A stretch of 64,000 bases of DNA, from assembly GCA_963682175.1 (NCBI GenBank), contig OY821787.1, forward strand, positions 17,090,501 to 17,154,500, given 5' to 3'. Source of the stretch: Triglochin maritima. Its lineage: Eukaryota; Streptophyta; Magnoliopsida; Alismatales; Juncaginaceae. A program made the translations under genes and the position numbers. Under the pieces are notes generated by a model. It saw only the letters and a program-made list of their open reading frames with translations. It had not been told where the DNA came from and searched no databases. The first letter of the stretch is position 1. Each line of letters opens with the position of its first letter. Below, piece by piece: positions 57,622 through 64,000 of the stretch.

Positions 57622-59035
57622 TGATTGACATCATTTCATCCTTATATTTGTATCTTATATCCATTATCTTTCACCTAAACAATGCTATGTCACGAGTTTT
57701 ATGTTTAGTTTTCAGGAATAAATAGGTTTGAAGAGATGAAGCATAAAAGGACCCAAAAGCTGGGAAAAAGGACTGAATTATGAGATCTGGGGACCAAGAT
57801 GCAAGGAAGAAGGACCTGATTGCAAGACAGAAGGACCCAAGAGCAAAACAGAATACTCCACACCATCATGGGGAGTATTTTACCAATTCGATTCGGGTCG
57901 GAGCTCCAACAAGTCAAGTAACCACATCAAAGACCAACAATACCAGAAAGAAAAGCCCACAACAAATTCCAACGTGATCCGAAGTTTATGGACCGCCAAT
58001 TGGCGGTCTTGGACCGCTAATTAACGGTCTATATTACTCAGAATCCGCCCAACTTTCTCCTGGACTTGTATTAATGTTTGTTTAGGCTATTTTTGGTATT
58101 GGTTTAGTCCCACATCGGGGGATTGTCCCGGATTTGCTTTTTCCATGGTTATAAATAGAACTCTTCACCTCCTATTGTAATCACTCCATATTTTAAGTGG
58201 CTATTCTTCCTACTAGAAGTGAGGCCTCGAAGCACACACTAAAGTAGGAGGATGCTACTTGGAATGTGAGTCATTTTATCAATAAAATTTTGTGTTTCTT
58301 TCATTGTTTGTTTATGCTTCTTTTATTGTTTGTGCATGTTTTAGTTTAATCGTCTTTTATTTCTAGCTTAGTTTTAATATGCTTTCTTTGCTTATTTTAA
58401 AAATTAGTGTAATGTTTAGTGAGTAGTTCCATCCCCTTTGGGGGGTGGAGTAGATGTACATACATGCAAATGAGAATGGATTGAATGCTTTATTTTTCAA
58501 TGTGTTGATAAAACATGAATGTATGCTTGCTTGTTTAGGATAGAATTTATAACTTGATGAGTTTTGCCAAAATGATTAGACACCTCTCATGCTTGTTTAG
58601 GTTCTGAAATAAACATCTTGCATATGTAAATGTTAATCAACTAGGTTGGTGAATAAATTGATAGGTTTTGCCATAACATTTAGACACTTCCTATGCATGA
58701 TAACACCACCTTAATTTGTGCTTAAAGAATGTGTTCAACACCCACCTCTTTGCATGTGTGCACTCACTCCACCCCTTAGGGGTTTTCCCCATTTCTGTAT
58801 TCCAGCATTTTTCCTTTGTTCTTAGCTTAGTTATTATTTCATTGTTTGGTTCTTTCTTTCGCATTTCCTACTTCTTAGCGTAGTATAAAGTAGAGTAGCA
58901 TAAACATCTTTCTCCCCCTATTTTTGCCACTTGATTTCGTACAAGCAAGATGCTACTAACCTCCCTGAGGACGACTCGTACTTGCCACCGCTTCATCGCG
59001 GACGTGCAGTTGCGGTTTAAATAAAACGTTCAACA
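57622..59035 (+). mobile_element. Athila 5' LTR (1,414 bp)
   Basis: It begins TGATTGACATCATTTC and ends AAACGTTCAACA. The primer site follows after six bases. It has TATAAATA at 58150-58157, the palindrome pair GACCGCCAATTGGCGGTC near 57990 with a variant at 58012, and stem-loops at 58428-58449 and near 58770. It is about the same length as the solo LTR at 383-1798. The left flank is acttg (57617-57621); its partner would lie beyond the window. Confidence 0.92.
58150..58157 (+). promoter_or_regulatory. LTR TATA box
   Basis: TATAAATA followed by GAACTCTTCACC. The same box lies at 910-917 in the solo LTR and 61168-61175 in the truncated LTR. Confidence 0.85.
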
Positions 59036-60857
59036 AGTTTTTGGCGCCGTTGCCGGGGAGGTGCTAGTCCAGACTCTTGTTTGGACGATTCGAGTGGATT
59101 TAATTTTTGTTTTGTAGTTTTTCTTTGTTTCAGGAGACTTGGAGTCGAAAGGAGAGGCATCTGGAAAAATTTGGAGGAAAGCTGGGCAGTTTGGACCGCC
59201 AATCAGCGGCCTGAGACCGCCAATTGGCGGTCTGGTGAGCTGCTTTTGCCTTCTTATTTCTTTGTCGTGTTGCCATAATTGATCTAGTAATCTGGGACTC
59301 AATTTTGCATGTTCTGACTCTTAGATTGTTCCCAGATTAATAATCAACTTCCCTTAAGCAACTTGGACCCTAAAACTCAAAGCAAAAGATTAGGCATTCT
59401 TTTTGTTTAGCTCATGCATCTTGTATGTGACTTAGGCATTTAGATTGTCTTTTATCTTAGCTTTATTTTCTGTTGCTGAGAGCTGGCGTGAGGTACGCAC
59501 CTTCTACTCTCATTCATGCATTTCGTATGAACATGCATTAGTTAGTAGGAAGTGCATTGCAACAAGTGTGAGTTGAGCGTTTGTTTGGAGAGTTGATTGC
59601 TAAATTAGGACTCCAAAACGCTACTAAGGAGGGGCTGTCCCATAAAAGATAAGGTGGGGGATTTCATCACCCTTTCCTTCGCCCCAAAACCACACTAATG
59701 AAGAGCCTAATTTTAAAATCAAGTAGACATTGGCCTTAAGGAATTCGGACGCATTAGGAGAGTGATCCGGTCCCGACCGTCATGACCTGATCGGCGTTGC
59801 CCACTTTGTCGATAGTAGGAGAGACGAGATCCCCGGATCTTGGCTCACTTGCTGGGCTTTGTGGTCCTCGTCGTAGGGAGGTGAGGCGTGTTGAGGCCGT
59901 GTGACCTCGCAGTTAGGCGTCGTCTAGCTGTAAGGACCTATAGCGACCTTAGGATTGCTTGAGCCTTGTTTGCTTGTGATTTTGTTTTCTTTTTGTGTGT
60001 ATTGTTAGGGTCATGCTAGTGTGCTGCATTTAACAGTGATATATCTGCTTGCCATGATCCTTGGGTAACTTGTCTTCTTTTGCTTGCCTAGTGCTTTAAA
60101 ATTTTCACATTTCTTTCAAAATATTCATGTGTTTGCGAAAGAAAATGTTTTTGTAGGTTTTGCGTGTGTTTAGCATGTGCAAAACCGTTGAGAGGGAAAG
60201 TAAAAAGAAAGCTCCCAAAATTCTCTTGAACTTGATGCATTAGGATATCTAGTTTATTGGCTTTAGGTCTTATCGAGTCGTTAGGATGCGCCCCGGTTTT
60301 CCCTCGGGGGGCGTGTAATCATAGGGTTTCAGCACTCAAACATTTAAAGAAGTCCACCCTGAACCTTGTGAGTCAAATAATTCGTGTCTGTTAGTATAAG
60401 GAAGTTTGTCGTAGTCAAGGGCCCTTAATCTCTTTTTGTGAAACTTAAGTGTAGGAGTTTTGGTTCCCATGTAGATAAGTAAATAAGTGGTGTTCTCTCT
60501 TCTCGGACGGCTCCTATCACTCGGGAAAGTAGGTCTGAGGGGACTTTGTGCCTGGTGCTTTCGAGTCATCTGACTTGGGATGCACCGACCGAACTCCCGT
60601 TACACGGGTGGTAGGGATCGCCCTATGTGGAGATCTGGGGAAAGGTGTACGTGATAGTGTAAGTCCTCATAGGCAATGATGCACGAAACCTGACCCTGGG
60701 AGAATCAAACACCAACCAATAAAATGCTCCAAAGAAAAAGAAAAAAAAGAGTCAAATAACAACCAAAATGGACTTTACACATTGTATCACATTCAGAAGT
60801 TAAGGGTGCCCATGTCTTTCACTTAAGTCCTTGACTAACTTTCATGAATAACTCATT
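59036..60857 (+). other. Athila 5' leader, first copy, truncated at right
   Basis: It starts with the primer site, repeats the GACCGCC palindromes at 59193-59232 and continues as non-coding leader. Its first 950 bp match 62051-62990. The last 870 bp (after TTTGCTTGTGATTTTG) have no partner in the second copy. It stops at an abrupt joint with an LTR lacking its first part. Confidence 0.85.
59042..59059 (+). promoter_or_regulatory. Primer binding site, tRNA-Asp
   Basis: TGGCGCCGTTGCCGGGGA is an exact 18-base complement of the 3' end of plant tRNA-Asp (CCA included). Athila elements use this primer, so the site supports the family call. Confidence 0.95.
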
Positions 60858-62050
60858 AAGAGCAAAACAGAATACTCCACACCAACATGGGGAGTATTTT
60901 ACCAATTCGATTCTGGTCGGAGCTCCAACAAGTCAAGTAACCGCATCAAAGACAAACAATACCAGAAAGAAAAGCCCACAACAAAAATAAGCAGGATCTA
61001 ACCATATAGACCGCCAATTGGTGGTCCAAGACCGCTAAGTGGCGGTCCATTTTGGCCCAAATCCGCTCAAATTTCTCCAACACATGTATTAGAGGATGTT
61101 TAGGCTATTTTTGGTATCTCTTTAGTCCCACATCGGGGGATTTTCCCGGTTTGCCTTTTTCCATGGCTATAAATAGAACTCTTCACCTTCCATTGTAATC
61201 ACTCCATATTTTAAGTGGCTATTCTTCCTACTAGAAGTGAGGCCTTGAAGCACACACTAAAGTAGGAGGATGCTACTTGAAATGTGAGTCATTTTATCAA
61301 TAAAGTTTTGTGTTTCTTTCATTGCTTGTTTATGCTTCTTTTATTGTTTGTGCATGTTTTAGTTTAATCGTCTTTTATTTCTAGCTTAGATTTAATATGC
61401 TTTCTTTGCTTAGTTTAATAATTAGTGTAATGTTTAGTGAGTAGTTTCATCCCCTTTGGGGGGTGGAGTAGATGTACATACATGCATTAGAGAATGGGAT
61501 GAATGCTTTATTTTTGATGTGTTGATCAAACATGAATGTATGCTTGCTTGTTTAAGATAGAATTTATAACTTGATGAGTTTTGCCAAAATGATTAGACAC
61601 CTCTCATGCTTGTTTAGGTTCTGAAATAAACAACTTGCATATGTAAATGTTAATCAACTAAGTTGGTGAATAGATTGATAGGTTTTGCCATAACATTTAG
61701 ACACTTTCTATGCTTGATAAACACCACATTCATGTGCTTAAAGAATGTATTCTACACCCACCTCTTTGCATGTGTGCACTCACTCCACCTCTTAGGGGTT
61801 TTCCCATTTCTGTATTCCAGCATTCTTCCTTTGCTCTTAGCTTAGTTATTATTTCATTGTTTGGTTCTTCCTTTCGCATTTCCTACTTCGTAGCATAGTA
61901 TAGAGTAGAGTAGCATAAACATCTTTCTCCCCCTATTTTTGCCACTTGATTTCGTACAAGCAAGAGGCTACTCACCTCCCTGAGGACGACCCGTACTTGC
62001 CACCTCTTCATCGCGGCCGTGCACTTGCGGTTTAAATAAAATGTTCAACA
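60858..62050 (+). mobile_element. Second Athila LTR, missing its first ~215 bp
   Basis: From AAGAGCAAAACAGAATACTC it matches the first LTR from about 57837 to its end, with TATAAATA at 61168-61175 and ...TGTTCAACA at 62050. The upstream 215 bp of U3 are absent. The joint to leader sequence at about 60858 has only a few bases of shared AAG. Confidence 0.9.
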
Positions 62051-63257
62051 AGTTTTTGGCACCGTTGCCGGGGAGGTGCCAGTCCAGACTCTTGTTTGGA
62101 CGATTCAAGTGGATTTAATTTTTGTTTTGTAGTTTTTCTTTGTTTCAGGAGACTTGGAGTCGAAAGGAGAGGCATCTGGAAAAATTTGGAGGAAAGATGG
62201 GCAGTTTGGACCGCCAATCAGCAGCCTGAGACCGCCAATTGGCGGTCTGTTGAGCTGCTTTTGCCTTCTTATTTCTTTGTCGTGTTGCCATAATTGATCT
62301 AGTAATCTGGGACTCAATTTTGCATGTTCTGACTCTTAGATTGTTCCCAGATTAAAAATCAACTTCCCTTAAGCAACTTGGACCCTAAAACTCAAAGCAA
62401 AAGATTAAGCATTCTTTTTGTTTAGCTCATGCATCATGTATGTGAGTTAGGCATTTAGATTGTCTTTTATCTTAGCTTTATTTTCTGTTGCTGAGAGCTG
62501 GCGTGAGGTACGCACCTTCTACTCTCATTCATACATTTCGTATGAACATGCATTAGTTAGTAGGAAGTGCATTGCAACAAGTGTGAGTTGAGCGGTTGTT
62601 TGGAGAGTTGATTGCTAGATTAAGACTCCAAAACGCTACTAAGAAGGGGATGTCCCATAAAAGATAAGGTGGGGGATTTCATCACCCTTTCCTTTGCCCC
62701 AAAAACCACACTAATCAAGAGCCTAATTTTGAAATCAAGTAGACATTGGCCTTAAGGAATTCGGACGCATTAGGAGAGGGATCCGGTCCCGACGTCATGA
62801 CCTGATCGGCGTTGCCCACTTTGTCGATAGTAGGAGAGACGAGATCCCCGGATCTTGGCTCACTTGCTGGGCTTTGTGGTCCTCGTCGTAGGGAGGTGAG
62901 GCATGTTGAGGCCGTGTGACCTCGCAGTTAGGCGAAGTCTAGCTGTAAGGACCTATAACGACCTTAGGATTGCTTGAGCCTTGTTTGCTTATGTGTGTCT
63001 ACCTGTACCCATCCGCCGTAGCATAAGGACTTCTGCCCTTCTCTCCTGAGTCATTATTTCTCTCCTGTGTTCCCCCGTCTTCTCCTCTACGTACATTCTT
63101 TGTTAAAAATTTTTTTTTGGGTGTGTGTGCACCTTTGTGCATGCTTTCGTGGACACGAGACGAGAGTGGTCGTTTGATGAGGAGCGTTGTCAATCCGGCT
63201 TCGGTCATCGATTTCTCGACACCTTCCTCCTCTCGTGTCACACATAGTTTGGGTTCA
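62051..63257 (+). other. Athila leader, second copy
   Basis: The primer site at 62057-62074 has one change (TGGCACC for TGGCGCC). It follows the first leader to about 62990 and then switches, near a TGTGTGT word, to sequence leading into gag. Relative to the first copy this is an internal deletion or a different leader variant. Confidence 0.85.
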
Positions 63258-64000
63258 ATGGCTGCTAATTTCCGCGAGGAGGAGCAGTTGCTGGACCCAC
63301 CTGAGCGTCCTGTTGTCATTCCCATACCCTTACGTGATCGATGCTACCCGAGCCGTACTGCTCTACCTTCATGCATCGTATTGCCAGAGGCTAATGGGAA
63401 CCATTTTGAGGTTAAGCCTTAGTTTATCTCCATGCTCCCTCATTTCACTGGGAAAGGTGACCCCTGTATCTTTCTCAGGGAATTTGAGGAGGTTTGTGCT
63501 ATGTTCAAGCTGCAACAACTTAGCACAGACTCCATCCATCTTAGGCTTGTCCCCTTTGCGCTGAAGGATGACGCCAAGAAGTGGTTGTACAGCAACCAGG
63601 CGAATGCCTTTAGGACTTGGGATGAGTTTCAATCTGCATTCCTCAAGAAGTACTTCCCAAATCATCGGACTCAAAAATTGAGGAACGAAATCAATTCGCT
63701 CTATCAACTTGAGACCGAGACATTTCATGCATATCTAGAGAGGTTCAAGGAGCTACTATCCTCATGCCCTCACCATGGCATTGAGTTGTGGCGCCTTTGT
63801 CAGATTGTGTACGAGGGTCTTCACATCCCGTCAAGAACGCTCCTTGAGTCCATGTGTCAAGGAGAGTTCTTGGGAAAGGATGAAAGGGAGGCATGGGCTT
63901 TCCTAGAAGACCTTGCTGAGAAAACCATGCAATGGGAGAGTGTGAGGGAACCACCTGCACCATCTAGTATAGGAGCGAGGATCGCGAATGCAAACTCGAC
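63258..64000 (+). pseudogene. Athila gag, one premature stop, runs off the window
   Basis: It starts MAANFREEEQLLDPPERP. A TAG at 63420-63422 follows NGNHFEVKP, where a Gln codon would fit. The frame then continues unbroken: SMLPHFTGKGDPCIFLREF, DDAKKWLYSNQANAFRTW, FQSAFLKKYFPNHRT and LRNEINSLYQLETETFHAYL. This is the retrotransposon gag (capsid) domain of Gypsy/Athila elements, which builds the particle that packages element RNA. An upstream in-frame ATG at 63117 exists, but the residues between look like leader. No other defect is visible before the edge. Confidence 0.92.

Noticed and set aside
59042..59059. tRNA-Asp-like sequence as a tRNA gene
   Set aside because: Only 18 bases match and they are the complement of the tRNA 3' end including CCA, which a nuclear gene would lack. 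It is a primer binding site.

Overview
This is nuclear DNA of a flowering plant, probably a dicot. It has AT-rich intergenic DNA, long introns, LTR retrotransposons of the Copia and Athila (Gypsy) types, a plant LINE, MULE, CACTA and hAT-like DNA elements, and one conserved plant gene. The species cannot be told from sequence alone. Nearly everything outside that gene is transposon-derived, and most elements are solo LTRs, fragments or frameshifted copies.

Left part (1-8.7 kb): a decayed + strand Copia element is split by a 1,416-bp Athila solo LTR with an intact 5-bp target duplication. Next comes a hAT-like foldback element (about 3.25-8.55 kb) holding two tandem arrays, gene-like fragments and a nested solo LTR.

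Gene part (8.8-17.2 kb): the only intact host gene I can support is a two-exon peroxisomal dienoyl-CoA isomerase (DCI1 type) on the minus strand, 270 aa, ending in the targeting signal SKL. Its single 7.6-kb intron is filled with a CACTA element, an 87-88-bp tandem array and TTACCC-rich repeats. A MULE-like element with GC-rich dyad motifs begins about 180 bp upstream of the start codon. A class I small heat-shock protein pseudogene lies at 21.8-22.2 kb.

Nested block (24-44 kb): one minus-strand LINE, recognisable from endonuclease to RT to C-terminal zinc region, is cut into six pieces. The insertions are a pair of nested solo LTRs, a 7-kb MULE (9-bp target duplication) carrying a degraded transposase and a plant-mobile-domain gene, a CT/GA-rich foldback element, a 330-bp CACTA miniature element (3-bp duplication) and another solo LTR. 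Most junctions can be read to the base.

Right part (44-64 kb): nested LTRs, a TTTGTCCTTTTTAA minisatellite, an Athila-like solo LTR, and the 3' two-thirds of a minus-strand SIRE-type Copia element (integrase, RT, RNase H, env-like ORF, polypurine tract, LTR). An Athila element interrupts it. That element has an exact tRNA-Asp primer site, an unusual LTR-leader-truncated LTR-leader arrangement, and a gag with one premature stop that runs off the window edge.

A theme across scales is that unrelated element families each carry dense arrays of their own short GC-rich palindrome in terminal or regulatory DNA.
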